A DNA stretch of 64,000 nucleotides, from the NCBI RefSeq assembly GCF_000317085.1, contig NC_019702.1, forward strand, positions 1,518,394-1,582,393, given 5' to 3'. Each line of letters opens with the position of its first letter. The first letter of the stretch is position 1. Below the pieces are notes generated by a model that ran no database searches, had not been told where the DNA came from, and saw nothing but the letters and a program-made list of their open reading frames with translations. Both the position numbers and the translations under genes were made by a program. Of this stretch, positions 1 to 9,043 are shown piece by piece. This DNA is from Synechococcus sp. PCC 7502 (lineage in GTDB: Bacteria > Cyanobacteriota > Cyanobacteriia > Pseudanabaenales > Pseudanabaenaceae).

Positions 1-81
1 GGAGCTATGGCACTTAGTTCTCTTTCGGTAGTCACAAATGCTTTAAGGCTGAGAGGGTTCCATCCTTCTGCAAGTAAATAG
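1..81 (+). CDS. copA: C-terminal end of a copper-type P1B ATPase (partial)
   Basis: An open frame enters from the left edge and ends at TAG 79-81. It encodes 26 residues including AMALSSLSVVTNALRLR. P1B-type copper ATPases end this way: the last membrane helix carries the MALSSVSVVxNALRLR signature after the metal-site helices. Only the tail is visible, so catalytic motifs (CPC, DKTGT) cannot be checked. The cupredoxin gene starts 11 bp later on the same strand, which suggests an operon for copper export. The start lies outside the window. Confidence 0.75.
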   Translation, partial: GAMALSSLSVVTNALRLRGFHPSASK

Positions 82-92
82 GACAAATAATT

Positions 93-584
93 ATGAAAAA
101 ACTAACAAGTATTTTACTCAGTATGGGCTTATCCGTTGGGATCGCTTCTAGTATGTCAGCACAGGAGATGAAACACAATTCCGCTAAATTTCAACCAATT
201 GAACAGCCTATTACTCTGAAAATTGCGATCGCTCTCGGTGGTTTATCTCTAATCGGTGCACAGCTTTGGTGGTTTCTGGGAAGTAAGCCTAAATCTCAAA
301 AGGCAGAAATAAGTGATGGTGTTCAAGAGGTGACGATTACGGTTGATGGTGGTTATGTTCCATCTTTAGTAACGGTTAAGCGGGGTCAGCCTGTACGCTT
401 GCAATTTAATCGCCGTGATCCTAGCAGTTGTTTAGAAAAGGTTCTTTTCCCTGACTTTCATGTTGCTCAGGATTTAACTCTCAATCAAACTACGCCTGTG
501 GAATTTACGCCTGACAGCCTTGGGGTATTTCAGTTTAGTTGTGGGATGGGAATGTTTCACGGGGCGATCGCTGTGGAGGAGTAG
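93..584 (+). CDS. Membrane-anchored cupredoxin-domain protein
   Basis: A 163-residue protein. The N-terminus (1-23) looks like a signal peptide or first helix, and a second hydrophobic stretch lies at about 43-66 (IALGGLSLIGAQLWWFL). Residues 78-163 form a cupredoxin-like beta domain ending in CGMGMFHG, where Cys150, Met152/154 and His156 are plausible copper ligands. Another His lies near 125 in PDFHV. It follows the CopA tail by 11 bp, so a role in periplasmic copper binding or hand-over to or from the ATPase is likely by context. Similar cupredoxin_1 proteins accompany CopA in other bacteria. The exact partner and redox activity are not shown. Confidence 0.75.
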   Translation: MKKLTSILLSMGLSVGIASSMSAQEMKHNSAKFQPIEQPITLKIAIALGGLSLIGAQLWWFLGSKPKSQKAEISDGVQEVTITVDGGYVPSLVTVKRGQPVRLQFNRRDPSSCLEKVLFPDFHVAQDLTLNQTTPVEFTPDSLGVFQFSCGMGMFHGAIAVEE

Positions 585-587
585 AAT

Positions 588-1970
588 TTAGTGGCTATGT
601 AAATGATGAATGTCGGTGTAATGAGCATGACTATGGCGCACTGGAGAATGCTCGTGAGAATGAGTATGCGGCTCAGTTAGCAATGCACCTTCAGGATGAT
701 CGTGTTGATGATGCTCATCGTGAGTATGCTCATGATCGTGCCAGAGATACTCGTGTTGATGTTTGTGAATTTTGGGAGATAGCAATACCTGGACTCCTGC
801 TAGAAGGGTGAATCCAATCAAGCTGCCGTAAAGAAAAGAATTATTCCCCTGACTGCCTAACCACCCTGCAATGGGATAGGAAACAGCCCACCAGAGATGA
901 CTCCATGCAAAATGTGCGCCATAAACTCGTCCTTGAAAGTTAGTCGGAATCTGTTCGGCAATTAGGGTTTGAGTTGGGAGATTTACTAAAACTTGCCCCA
1001 TTCCTGCGATCGCCCAAAGTAGCATTAATGGCACTAAGCCTACATAATTGGCGGGTAGAATTGCTGAAGTAATTAAAACTGCGCCAAATAGAACTACAGC
1101 CGTGCGTTCCCATTTCTTCCCAATCGCCCCTACCGTCACCGCCGCTATGGTTGCCCCAATCCCAAAAGCTGCCATTACCCAGCCGTATTCTAAGCTACTC
1201 AGTTTGAGAGTTCCTTTGATGTAGCCTACGGTATTTACTAAAATTTGCGCCCCAGAGATCGATGCTACGAGTTGCAGGAAAAGAGCATAGCGAATAAAAG
1301 CATTGGCAAATAAACGGGTTGTTCCTTCTTTAACATCACCGATAATTTTGCTTAAAACTCCTCGTTCCAAAGGCTCACTTTGCTTAACTTTAAGTTGATT
1401 TGGAAGTGTAAATATGAGAACTGCGGCGATCGCAAAAGAAATTGCATCTAGGAAAAATATCTGTCTCGATCCAATCCATGCCGAAACACTACCAGCAATG
1501 CCCGGACCTAAGACTCCCAAAAGTTGATAAGTTGCCGCTGAAAGAGCGATCGCACCTGCATATTCAGCTTTACCTATGACTAAGGGAATTGTGGCTTGAT
1601 AGGTTGGGGTAAAGAAGGCATTGAATACATTCAGCCCAAACACCAAAATATAAATTTGCCAAACTGCATTTACAAAAGGCATTGTGCCAATAATCAACAT
1701 CCGCGCAATGTGAGTGATAACTAGGATTAATTTTCGATCTAGGCGATCGGCGATCGCACCTGCTATTGGCGAAAGAATCACAAAAGCCGTTACCCGCAAA
1801 GTTAAAGCTACAGAAAGAACTACGGCACTATCTTTTCCTGCTAATTCAAAAGCAAGTAAAGCCAATCCCAACCAAGTCAGAGCATCGCCAAATAAGCTGA
1901 TAGTTTGAGCAAGATAGAGCCTAGTAAAAACTGGATTTCTTAAACTTTGAAATAAGGTGAAGTAATTCAT
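588..1970 (-). CDS. MFS metal exporter with His-rich C-terminus (NrsD/NreB-like)
   Basis: A 460-residue major facilitator with about twelve hydrophobic segments and the MFS loop pattern GAIADRLDRKLIL near residue 75. The last ~60 residues hold about 22 histidines in HxH and HDH clusters. This architecture matches nickel exporters of the NreB/NrsD group, whose His-rich tail binds metal in the cytoplasm. The cation cannot be decided from sequence. It is the last gene of a minus-strand run after the CDF exporter (18-bp gap), and its stop abuts the cupredoxin stop on the other strand. It probably shares the upstream CopR-type promoter at 3418-3437. Confidence 0.75.
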   Translation of the reverse strand: MNYFTLFQSLRNPVFTRLYLAQTISLFGDALTWLGLALLAFELAGKDSAVVLSVALTLRVTAFVILSPIAGAIADRLDRKLILVITHIARMLIIGTMPFVNAVWQIYILVFGLNVFNAFFTPTYQATIPLVIGKAEYAGAIALSAATYQLLGVLGPGIAGSVSAWIGSRQIFFLDAISFAIAAVLIFTLPNQLKVKQSEPLERGVLSKIIGDVKEGTTRLFANAFIRYALFLQLVASISGAQILVNTVGYIKGTLKLSSLEYGWVMAAFGIGATIAAVTVGAIGKKWERTAVVLFGAVLITSAILPANYVGLVPLMLLWAIAGMGQVLVNLPTQTLIAEQIPTNFQGRVYGAHFAWSHLWWAVSYPIAGWLGSQGNNSFLYGSLIGFTLLAGVQVLLSPKIHKHQHEYLWHDHEHTHDEHHQHDHPEGALLTEPHTHSHEHSPVRHSHAHYTDIHHLHSH

Positions 1971-1988
1971 AAAGAAAGTAGATTTTAA

Positions 1989-2903
1989 TTACACAGCACG
2001 ATCAGAGACAGGGTGATGAAGATGCGCCGAGTCACCTAATTCAATTTGAATGGTGGGATGTACGATATCAAAGCGATCGTGTAATTCATGACGAACTTCT
2101 TCTAAAAATCTATCTCCTGGATGTCCGTCAGGCATAACCAGATTAACTGTGAGACAGATTTCAGTAGTACTCATCGCCCAAATGTGCAAATGATGAACCC
2201 TAGTTACTCCCTGAAGTTGCTCAAAATAGCTAGAAACTACAAGGGGATTGATTGCTTCGGGAACAGCATCCAAAATTAAATTGCCAGATTCTCTAAATAA
2301 CTGCCATGTGCCAGATGCAATCACTGCAATTACAACTAAACTCATCACAGGATCGATCCATTGCCAGCCAGTGAATATGATTACAATTCCAGACAAAACA
2401 ACTCCTATTGATACAAGGGCATCAGCAGCAAGATGAAGAAATGCTCCACGGATATTCAGATCGCCTTTGCGTCCAACGAAGAACATTGCTGCACTGATGG
2501 AATTAATTAAAGTTCCCACCAATGCCACAATAATTACAGTTCCTCCTGCTACAGCCGAAGGTTCGCGTAGCCGCTGAATTGCTTCCCATGCGACACCACC
2601 TGATACGATTAGCAAAAAAGAAGCATTCAAAAGTGCTGCCAAAATTGACGATCGTTTCAGCCCAAAAGTACGGCGTGGTGTCGGTAAGCGGCGCACAAGC
2701 AGACTTGCACCCCAAGCCAACAGTAGACCAAGAACATCACTTAAATTATGACCAGCATCAGCAATTAATGCTAAAGAATTAGCGAGAATCCCATAGCTCA
2801 CTTCAACTATGACAAATCCAGTATTAAGGGCAATACTAACGGCAAAAGCCCGACTGAAGTTTTTTGGGGTATGCGAGCGATCGTGACTATGGGAATGTGT
2901 CAT
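1989..2903 (-). CDS. Cation diffusion facilitator (CzcD/ZitB type)
   Basis: A 304-residue CDF transporter. The start MTHSHSHDRSH gives a cytosolic His-rich tail. TM2 carries the HxxxD metal site in DAGHNLSDV (near residues 49-57), and TM5 carries HLAADALVS, the second half of the tetrahedral Zn site. The C-terminal cytosolic domain ends with HLHHP. CDF proteins exchange Zn2+, Co2+ or Cd2+ for protons across the inner membrane. It lies 51 bp after the small periplasmic gene and 18 bp before the MFS exporter, suggesting one minus-strand unit for divalent metal export. Confidence 0.85.
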   Translation of the reverse strand: MTHSHSHDRSHTPKNFSRAFAVSIALNTGFVIVEVSYGILANSLALIADAGHNLSDVLGLLLAWGASLLVRRLPTPRRTFGLKRSSILAALLNASFLLIVSGGVAWEAIQRLREPSAVAGGTVIIVALVGTLINSISAAMFFVGRKGDLNIRGAFLHLAADALVSIGVVLSGIVIIFTGWQWIDPVMSLVVIAVIASGTWQLFRESGNLILDAVPEAINPLVVSSYFEQLQGVTRVHHLHIWAMSTTEICLTVNLVMPDGHPGDRFLEEVRHELHDRFDIVHPTIQIELGDSAHLHHPVSDRAV

Positions 2904-2954
2904 TTATTTTTATTCAAAGCTTGGATATAAAGATGTAAATGCTTTAGCTAAACA

Positions 2955-3374
2955 TTATCGCTTAAAGCTAAATCTGCCATTCACCTTCTTGCCCCCAATG
3001 TCACAGAGTATCGCCACCTTAAAATCTCCTTTAGCTTTAGTTTCCAGCAAGGCAGTGTAATGCTTTTCCTTAGCATCGTACTTGAGGGCTAGAGTTTGCT
3101 TTTTGCCATCGGGCATAGTCACTTCAGCTTTCACATTTGCATTGCCTACAGATGAATGGTTATCACCTTTTTGCAGATAGAAGTCGAGATGTGCGCCCTT
3201 ATCAGTTTTTTCTGGCACAAATTCCAAATGATAGCCTTGGGTTTCTACTACTTGTCCACCATTTTTGCTTTCTGAATTGGCGATCGCCGCAAACTGCCCA
3301 AAAGAAGTGTTAGAGATAAATGGGGAGCCTGAGACTGCCAGTATTGCAGTAAAGACAAGAATTTGATTACGCAT
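2955..3374 (-). CDS. Small secreted protein of the metal-efflux cluster, unknown function
   Basis: A 139-residue protein with a probable signal peptide (residues 1 to about 26-32). The mature part is mostly beta, and residues 45-139 alternate polar strands (HLDFYLQKGDNHSS, VKAEVTMPDGKKQTL) in a way that recalls YtkA/FixH-type small beta domains. I do not recognise a named family. One late Cys occurs in LCDIGGKK. A perfect CopR-type direct repeat sits 43 bp upstream of its ATG, so copper-responsive expression is likely. By context it may be a periplasmic metal-binding or efflux-accessory protein. Confidence 0.6.
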   Translation of the reverse strand: MRNQILVFTAILAVSGSPFISNTSFGQFAAIANSESKNGGQVVETQGYHLEFVPEKTDKGAHLDFYLQKGDNHSSVGNANVKAEVTMPDGKKQTLALKYDAKEKHYTALLETKAKGDFKVAILCDIGGKKVNGRFSFKR

Positions 3375-3417
3375 ATTTTTTAGTATGGATTAACAGCAAT
3401 TAGAGAATGACACACAA

Positions 3418-3437
3418 TTATGAAATCAGGATGAAAT
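3418..3437 (-). promoter_or_regulatory. CopR-type direct-repeat operator, copy 1
   Basis: The plus strand reads TTATGAAATCAGGATGAAAT. On the minus strand this is TTCAT-N6-TTCAT, with 11 bp from one half-site to the next, as expected for an OmpR/PhoB-class regulator. It lies 43 bp upstream of the start of the small secreted protein and overlaps the last codons of the RND pump gene. It is identical to the sites at 6610-6629 and 9708-9727. Confidence 0.75.
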
Positions 3438-6400
3438 ATATTTTTCTACCCCTAAGAAATTATCTTCAGTAATCCCTTCTAACTTTTTAGGAACAATATA
3501 TTTACCAAACATAGAATACAAAGCTGGCAGCACCAGCAAGGTTAGGGCTGTGGAAGTAAATAATCCTCCTAAAACCACAACTGCTAAGGGTTGGAGAATT
3601 TCTTTACCTGCGCCAGTGCCAATTACTAAAGGAACCATACCCAAGGCTGAAGAGAGAGCAGTCATGAGGATGGCAACGAGGCGTTCGAGTGAACCTTCCA
3701 TTAACACTTCGGATAGTGGGATGCCCTTGGCTAATTTGGTGTTGTAATTATCCACTAACAGCAATCCGTTCCGAGTAGCAACGCCGAAAAGCGTAATGAA
3801 TCCTACCATTGAGGCGACTGAGATAATACCTCCACCTAAAGCCACCGAGATCACACCACCCACAAGGGCTAGAGGTAGATTGACCATAATCATCAAAGTC
3901 GCAGGAATAGATTTGACCGCAAAGTAGATCAAAATTGTGATCACAGCGAAGGCGATCGCCCCTGCAATTAGTAAGGTTTCAGTTGCTCGTTCTTGGGATT
4001 CAAACTGTCCGCCGTATTGAATGTAATAACCCGATGGTAGTTGAACTTGAGTTTTAATGCGATCGCGGATGTCGGTAATCACTGAGCCTAAATCTCTACC
4101 ATTCACATTCGCCGATACTACAATCAGCCGTGAGACATTTTCTCGATTGATCGTGTTAGGTCCTGTGCCGAAGGAAACTTTTGCCACCTGAGAAAGTGGG
4201 ACTTTTTTGCCTTCAGGTACATCTACCAAGAGATTGCTGATGGTTTCTAGGCTATTGCGAGAACTCTCATTCAGCCATACTACCAAGTCAAATACCTGCT
4301 GTTGTTCCAAAACCTGAGAGACAATATTGCCATTGAGGGCAGTTTCGATGGTTTCCGCTAAATCTCCGACTCGCAATCCATACCGAGCCGCCGCCAAGCG
4401 ATCAAAGCGAATCTGTAGTTGTTTGATTGGTACCTGTGGCTCTACTTGCAGATCGACTACGCCATTGATCCCACTCATGGCAGATTGTACCTGTTGCCCC
4501 AGATTACGCAATTGATCTAAATCGGAACCAAAAATCTTGACAGCGATCGCACTTCGCACACCAGAGAGAACTTCATCTAGTCGGTGAGAAATAAATCCAC
4601 CAATGTTTACAGCTACACCGGGGATTTTGGCAAATTCTTTTCGGAGAATTTCGATACTTTCTTCCCGTTTCTTTACGCCATCTTCGCTCAATTCTACATC
4701 TAGTTCCGCAAAGTTTACGCCTCCCACGTCGCTATCTCCCGGCGCACGTCCTGATCGCAGTTGCAAGGCGTTGAAATGTTTGTCGGTTTTGAGGTTTTGT
4801 TGAATGGCAAAGCTTGCTTGATTAGTAGTTTCCAGCGAAACCCCTGGATAGAGAACTGTAGAAATCACTAGCGATCGCTCTTGAAATTCAGGTAAAAATA
4901 CTCGTCCTAATGATGGCAGAATAATTCCAGAGGCAATTAAAGTGGCGATCGCTACACCTAAGATAATACTAGGGCGGCGAATGGCAAAGGTTAAAGCAGG
5001 ACGATAGATTTGTTGAGATTTATGGGCGAGCCAAGTTTCATCGGGCGGTAAGGGACGATTGACCAGTAGCAAAGCACAGAGGGCGGGAGTCAGAGTTAAA
5101 GCTACCAAAGTAGAAGCAACAATGGAGAGTAAATATGCCACACCCATCGGTGTAAAAATTCGACCTTCCACCCCAGACAGGGCAAAGATAGGAGCGAATA
5201 CCACAGCAATAATTACCGTAGAAAAGAGGACGCTGACTCGGACTTCCACAGAGCCATTAAAAACTACTTCCAAAGGCGGTACGGGTGTTCCTGCTAGTTG
5301 ATTCTCCCGAAGACGACGATAGACATTCTCCATATCCACGATCGCATCATCTACTACTGAGCCAATTGCTACAGCTAGTCCACCCAAAGTCATGGTGTTA
5401 ATGCCTTGCCCCGTCCATGATAGAACCATCATCCCCATTAAAAGTGAGATTGGTAATGCACTCAAACTGATGATCACCGTGCGCCAGTTCATCAAAAACA
5501 TCACCAGTACTACCGATACGATAATCATGCCATCTCGTAATGCTTCTTCTACATTCTTGAGTGAGGCTTCGATAAATTCGGCTTGACGGAAGGTATTTTC
5601 AACTTTGATATCGCTTGGTAATCCTTGCTTAATTTCAGCGATCGCCATTTCTACGCCTTTGGTCACTGTGGGAGTATCAGAGATCGGTTGCTTGTTCACG
5701 ATTACCACAACTGCCCTTTTCCCATTAACAATGCCATCTCCTCGTTTTAGTTCTGCGCCAATTTTGACATCAGCAACTTGCCCTAATAGAATTGGCACGC
5801 CTTTGTGGGATTTAATTACCGATTGCTGTAATTGCTCTGCGGATTCAATTCTACCGATCCCACGCATTAGTAATTCTCGATCTGGACTGATTAAAAACCC
5901 ACCTGCGGCATTCACATTCGCTTTTCTGGCTGCTTCGGTCACTTCTGCCAAGGTAACATCGTATTGCTGCAATTTGGCTGGATCGACTAGCACCTGATAC
6001 TGACGAATATCGCCTCCAAAAATTACGACTTGAGTTACCCCCGGCACTGCTAAAAGTCGGTTTTTCACCTGCCAATCCACAATTCGCCGTACTTCCATTA
6101 GGTCGGTCTTGCCGCCTTCTTCTATGGTAAAAGCATATTTAGCGATTGCTCCAATCGGAGAACTAACGGGCGAAATTTGAGGTATGCCCACGCCTTTGGG
6201 TAATTGGCTTTGAGCCTGTTGCAATCGTTCTGTTACCAGTTGTCTCGCTCGATAAATATCTGTATCCCAAGTGAAAATCACTTTTACCACCGAAATGCCT
6301 ACTGCCGAAGCCGATCGCACTTTTTCTACGCCCGGTGTGCCGTTAATTGCACTCTCAATTGGTCGGGTAACTAAGGATTCTACTTCTTCAGGAGCAAGAC

Positions 6401-6563
6401 CTGCCGCTTCGGTTTGAATCTCTACCTGTGGTGGGGCAAAGTTGGGAAATACATCTAAGGGCATCTGAGTAAGTACCCGAAATCCCCAGAGACTGATTAA
6501 AATTGAGGCAATTACGATTAACCAGCGCTGGGCGATCGACCATTTGACAACGGCATTGAGCAT
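3426..6563 (-). CDS. Heavy-metal efflux RND transporter (CusA/CzcA family)
   Basis: A 1045-residue inner-membrane RND pump of the HME type. TM1 follows the start (WLIVIASILISLWGF), two large periplasmic loops occupy about 40-340 and 560-870, and TM4 carries AIGSVVDDAIVDMEN near residue 405, where acidic residues relay protons. Such pumps form a tripartite complex with an adaptor and an outer-membrane channel. The adaptor gene is 7439-9010, and no outer-membrane factor is visible here. Copper/silver versus divalent specificity is not certain from the TM4 motif, but the CopM neighbour and operators favour copper. It has its own operator 46 bp upstream. Confidence 0.9.
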   Translation of the reverse strand: MLNAVVKWSIAQRWLIVIASILISLWGFRVLTQMPLDVFPNFAPPQVEIQTEAAGLAPEEVESLVTRPIESAINGTPGVEKVRSASAVGISVVKVIFTWDTDIYRARQLVTERLQQAQSQLPKGVGIPQISPVSSPIGAIAKYAFTIEEGGKTDLMEVRRIVDWQVKNRLLAVPGVTQVVIFGGDIRQYQVLVDPAKLQQYDVTLAEVTEAARKANVNAAGGFLISPDRELLMRGIGRIESAEQLQQSVIKSHKGVPILLGQVADVKIGAELKRGDGIVNGKRAVVVIVNKQPISDTPTVTKGVEMAIAEIKQGLPSDIKVENTFRQAEFIEASLKNVEEALRDGMIIVSVVLVMFLMNWRTVIISLSALPISLLMGMMVLSWTGQGINTMTLGGLAVAIGSVVDDAIVDMENVYRRLRENQLAGTPVPPLEVVFNGSVEVRVSVLFSTVIIAVVFAPIFALSGVEGRIFTPMGVAYLLSIVASTLVALTLTPALCALLLVNRPLPPDETWLAHKSQQIYRPALTFAIRRPSIILGVAIATLIASGIILPSLGRVFLPEFQERSLVISTVLYPGVSLETTNQASFAIQQNLKTDKHFNALQLRSGRAPGDSDVGGVNFAELDVELSEDGVKKREESIEILRKEFAKIPGVAVNIGGFISHRLDEVLSGVRSAIAVKIFGSDLDQLRNLGQQVQSAMSGINGVVDLQVEPQVPIKQLQIRFDRLAAARYGLRVGDLAETIETALNGNIVSQVLEQQQVFDLVVWLNESSRNSLETISNLLVDVPEGKKVPLSQVAKVSFGTGPNTINRENVSRLIVVSANVNGRDLGSVITDIRDRIKTQVQLPSGYYIQYGGQFESQERATETLLIAGAIAFAVITILIYFAVKSIPATLMIMVNLPLALVGGVISVALGGGIISVASMVGFITLFGVATRNGLLLVDNYNTKLAKGIPLSEVLMEGSLERLVAILMTALSSALGMVPLVIGTGAGKEILQPLAVVVLGGLFTSTALTLLVLPALYSMFGKYIVPKKLEGITEDNFLGVEKYISS

Positions 6564-6609
6564 AATTTCAGGTAATTTTAGGCTTTATATTGCCTACTCT
6601 GCCATGAGA

Positions 6610-6629
6610 TTATGAAATCAGGATGAAAT
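6610..6629 (-). promoter_or_regulatory. CopR-type direct-repeat operator, copy 2
   Basis: Identical 20-bp copy of the TTCAT-N6-TTCAT site (minus strand), 46 bp upstream of the RND pump start. On the minus strand it is followed by an AT-rich CAATATAAAG that could serve as a -10 region. It gives the pump gene its own regulated promoter downstream of the toxin-antitoxin pair. Confidence 0.75.
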
Positions 6630-6723
6630 TTAGCCCCTTGGTGTAAGCTGTGACTATCTAGACATACAAAAAATTCCCCACTTCTCAGGTTCTCTAGGAT
6701 ATTTTTTACACGCCTACTAGGAA

Positions 6724-7140
6724 TTATCGCCAATTATCTAGGAGTAGGCTGTAGCCAAAATTTTGAATGCGTTGATAGTGAGAAGTATTTCCAGTAACTA
6801 GAGTAATTTTATTATTGATAGCGATCGCCCCAATGATACAGTCAGGATAACCAATCCTTTGTCCAGTACGCTCCAAATCCGCATAAATTCTACCTGCTAA
6901 GTCTGCATCGGCTAAAGTCATTGGTAATACTTCTTCAGTAATTAAAGTGCTTAAAAACTGTTTGATCCGTGCTTCATTTTGCCGTCTATGCCAACCTTCG
7001 ACAATCTCCATTACCGAAATAACAGAAGTTGTATAAAACCCAAACTGACTTCTATAGGCGATCGCTTTTGTCCGAATATTTGGATCGATGCCCTTAAGAA
7101 TTTCTGAAATAATATCGGTATCTAGTAATGACTTACTCAA
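6724..7140 (-). CDS. PIN-domain toxin, VapC type
   Basis: A 138-residue PIN-domain ribonuclease. Acidic residues occur where VapC enzymes need them: Asp7/Asp9 in LLDTDIISEILK, Glu in VISVMEIVEG (near 46) and Asp in RIGYPDCIIGAIA (near 101). VapC toxins cleave tRNA or rRNA when their antitoxin is degraded. The last motif reads TGNTSHY, so the fourth acidic position is less clear. It follows its likely antitoxin gene by 12 bp. The pair is placed between the adaptor and pump genes of the metal-efflux system, with no obvious functional link to them. Confidence 0.8.
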   Translation of the reverse strand: MSKSLLDTDIISEILKGIDPNIRTKAIAYRSQFGFYTTSVISVMEIVEGWHRRQNEARIKQFLSTLITEEVLPMTLADADLAGRIYADLERTGQRIGYPDCIIGAIAINNKITLVTGNTSHYQRIQNFGYSLLLDNWR

Positions 7141-7152
7141 TTTAAAGACACC

Positions 7153-7386
7153 TTAAATAAAAGATTTACGATTCTCAAAAGCCTCATTAGATATATCCGT
7201 CATTATTTCACTTTCTTCTGCAAAAATTCCCAACCAAGGGTTTTCAGGAGACAACGTACCTTGGCTTAAAGAATTTTCAGGAATTTCTTGATCTAGCATC
7301 TGGCGTAGAGTGATTTTTTCCTCAAGACTCAGGGAGTGAATTGATTCAGCTAATGCTTCTGAAGGAATTGTTACTGTAATTGGCAT
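7153..7386 (-). CDS. Antitoxin-like protein paired with the PIN toxin
   Basis: A 77-residue acidic protein (MPITVTIPSEALAESIHSL) immediately upstream of the PIN toxin on the same strand. Size, gene order and a predicted amphipathic middle helix suit a VapB-type antitoxin, but I do not recognise a classical AbrB, RHH or Phd fold. The assignment rests mainly on pairing. Binding to the toxin through the C-terminal half and autoregulation would be expected. Confidence 0.6.
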   Translation of the reverse strand: MPITVTIPSEALAESIHSLSLEEKITLRQMLDQEIPENSLSQGTLSPENPWLGIFAEESEIMTDISNEAFENRKSFI

Positions 7387-7438
7387 AAAGACCTCATTGC
7401 TAACTGGCTAATTAAGAGTATAACCTGCGTTAATAGTT

Positions 7439-9010
7439 CTAACGATCAATGCGGCGGGACGCATCCCTGCTGAGTGGGGAATCGCTTGTAAGTTCAGGCT
7501 CACGCAGGATCACCATTTTTGTACCAGACCTTCTGCCTAGCCAAAAGGCACCAGCCACAATTCCACCACCCGCGATCGCTCCTGTTAAAAGCATTGTCCA
7601 CACGGGAGGAGAAAAACTAGATTCTTTTACTTCATTTGGTTTAGGTTCTGATTCGGTGGGTTTGCTGCCACCTCTTAAAGACTGGGCATAGAGTTGGGTA
7701 GCTCTTTGGGTGGCGATCGCATCTCCTTCAAACAAGCCATTATCCACTTCGACAAAATCCCCAGAGGTTCTGCCTAAAACCACTTCTACGGGTTGAAAAG
7801 CATTGCCATTTTGGACGAATACCAGATTTCTGCCATTTGCTTCCACTACTGCTGCCGCAGGAATTGCCACAACTGATTCAGATTTTTCGGTAAGGACTTC
7901 TAACTCGGCAAACATTCCTACGGTGAGAGTGCGATCTGGGTTTTCAATCTCGGCTTGAACGGGAATAATTCGAGTTTCACCATTCACAACTGCGCCGATG
8001 GTTCTGACTTTACCTGTGAATTTACGTCCTGCTGCTGTTACTCTCACCCGTTGACCGATTTTGATTTTGTTCAAGTCTTTTTCATAGATATTGGCGGTTG
8101 CTAGGAGGCGATCGCTATTCACAATGGTCATTATGGGTTTACCAGCATCTTCACCCGATTCTGCCAGAGTAGCTTTTAGTTCGGAAACTGTACCTGTAAT
8201 TGGTGATGTAATGGCGATCCTGCCATCGGCATTGGCATTTGCCCCCAATTGATTTAGTCGAGCATTATAGGTAGAATCGCTGAGTTGAATCCGTTCTTTT
8301 GCTACTTGGAGTGCTGATTTTGCATTTTTTACTTCGGCTTCAGCTTTTAAAACTTCTAATTTGCTTTCAGCTTTGGTAAGCGCAGCTCTGGCGGTGGATA
8401 ACTTCGACTCTGATTCCATCACTTGACGGCTGGGAATTGCTCCACTCGCTAAGAGTTCTTTATCGCGATCGTAACGCTCTCGATCTACTTTTAGTTCGAT
8501 CTGTGCTTGTCTAATTTCAGCATTAGCTATTTGCTGGCTGCGATCAAGGTTTTGTAGGGCTAGGGTTAAGTTTGCCTGTGCTTCTCGCAAATTCCCATCG
8601 GCTTCGGCTCTCTTCTCAAAAGAGGCTACTCTTAATTCGGCAATCTCTGGACTGGATAGAATTGCTATGGGTTGTCCCGCTTGAACGCGATCGCCCAGTT
8701 TGACTAGCAGTTGAGTGATTTGCCCTTTAGTTGGAGTGGTGATTTCGACTTTGCGATCGGGCATTGCCTCAATTTGTCCGTTAGTCTTGATGCCAAGTTC
8801 CAATTGCCGACTGGCGACAGATTCAACTTTGATCCCAATTTGTTTGGCGGTATTTGTATCTACTTGGATTGCATCTTTAGGCTGAGTATCGCCACTTTTA
8901 AATTCATCACCATGACCACCGTGGGCAAAGACTTTAGTAGGTGCAGAAAAAATTACAAAGCTAGTGATAATTACTGATACAAATCTATGGGCATTTTTGG
9001 AGCTAGGCAT
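7439..9010 (-). CDS. Periplasmic adaptor of the HME-RND pump (CusB/CzcB-like) with C-terminal membrane helix
   Basis: A 523-residue HlyD-fold adaptor. It begins with a signal peptide and a GHGGHGDE-like metal-binding stretch (AHGGHGDE near residue 30). A biotinyl-lipoyl half follows at about 85-125 (GQITQLLVKLGDRVQAGQPIA), then a long coiled coil at about 130-265, the second lipoyl half (ITSPITGTVSEL, near 268) and a beta-barrel region to about 440. Near 472-495 there is an extra hydrophobic helix (MLLTGAIAGGGIVAGAFWL), unusual for CusB-like adaptors, which are normally free or N-terminally anchored. It follows the DUF305 gene by 33 bp and shares its promoter. Confidence 0.85.
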   Translation of the reverse strand: MPSSKNAHRFVSVIITSFVIFSAPTKVFAHGGHGDEFKSGDTQPKDAIQVDTNTAKQIGIKVESVASRQLELGIKTNGQIEAMPDRKVEITTPTKGQITQLLVKLGDRVQAGQPIAILSSPEIAELRVASFEKRAEADGNLREAQANLTLALQNLDRSQQIANAEIRQAQIELKVDRERYDRDKELLASGAIPSRQVMESESKLSTARAALTKAESKLEVLKAEAEVKNAKSALQVAKERIQLSDSTYNARLNQLGANANADGRIAITSPITGTVSELKATLAESGEDAGKPIMTIVNSDRLLATANIYEKDLNKIKIGQRVRVTAAGRKFTGKVRTIGAVVNGETRIIPVQAEIENPDRTLTVGMFAELEVLTEKSESVVAIPAAAVVEANGRNLVFVQNGNAFQPVEVVLGRTSGDFVEVDNGLFEGDAIATQRATQLYAQSLRGGSKPTESEPKPNEVKESSFSPPVWTMLLTGAIAGGGIVAGAFWLGRRSGTKMVILREPELTSDSPLSRDASRRIDR

Positions 9011-9043
9011 AAGGTTATTCTCTCAAATTAAGGTTTACATTAA

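Noticed and set aside
539-811. Plus-strand open frame rich in D, H and R opposite the MFS tail
   Set aside because: It is the antisense reading of the His-rich tail codons, overlaps the cupredoxin end and has no family motif.
2503-2715. Minus-strand 70-codon frame within the CDF gene
   Set aside because: Different frame of the same strand inside a well-supported transporter; no motif.
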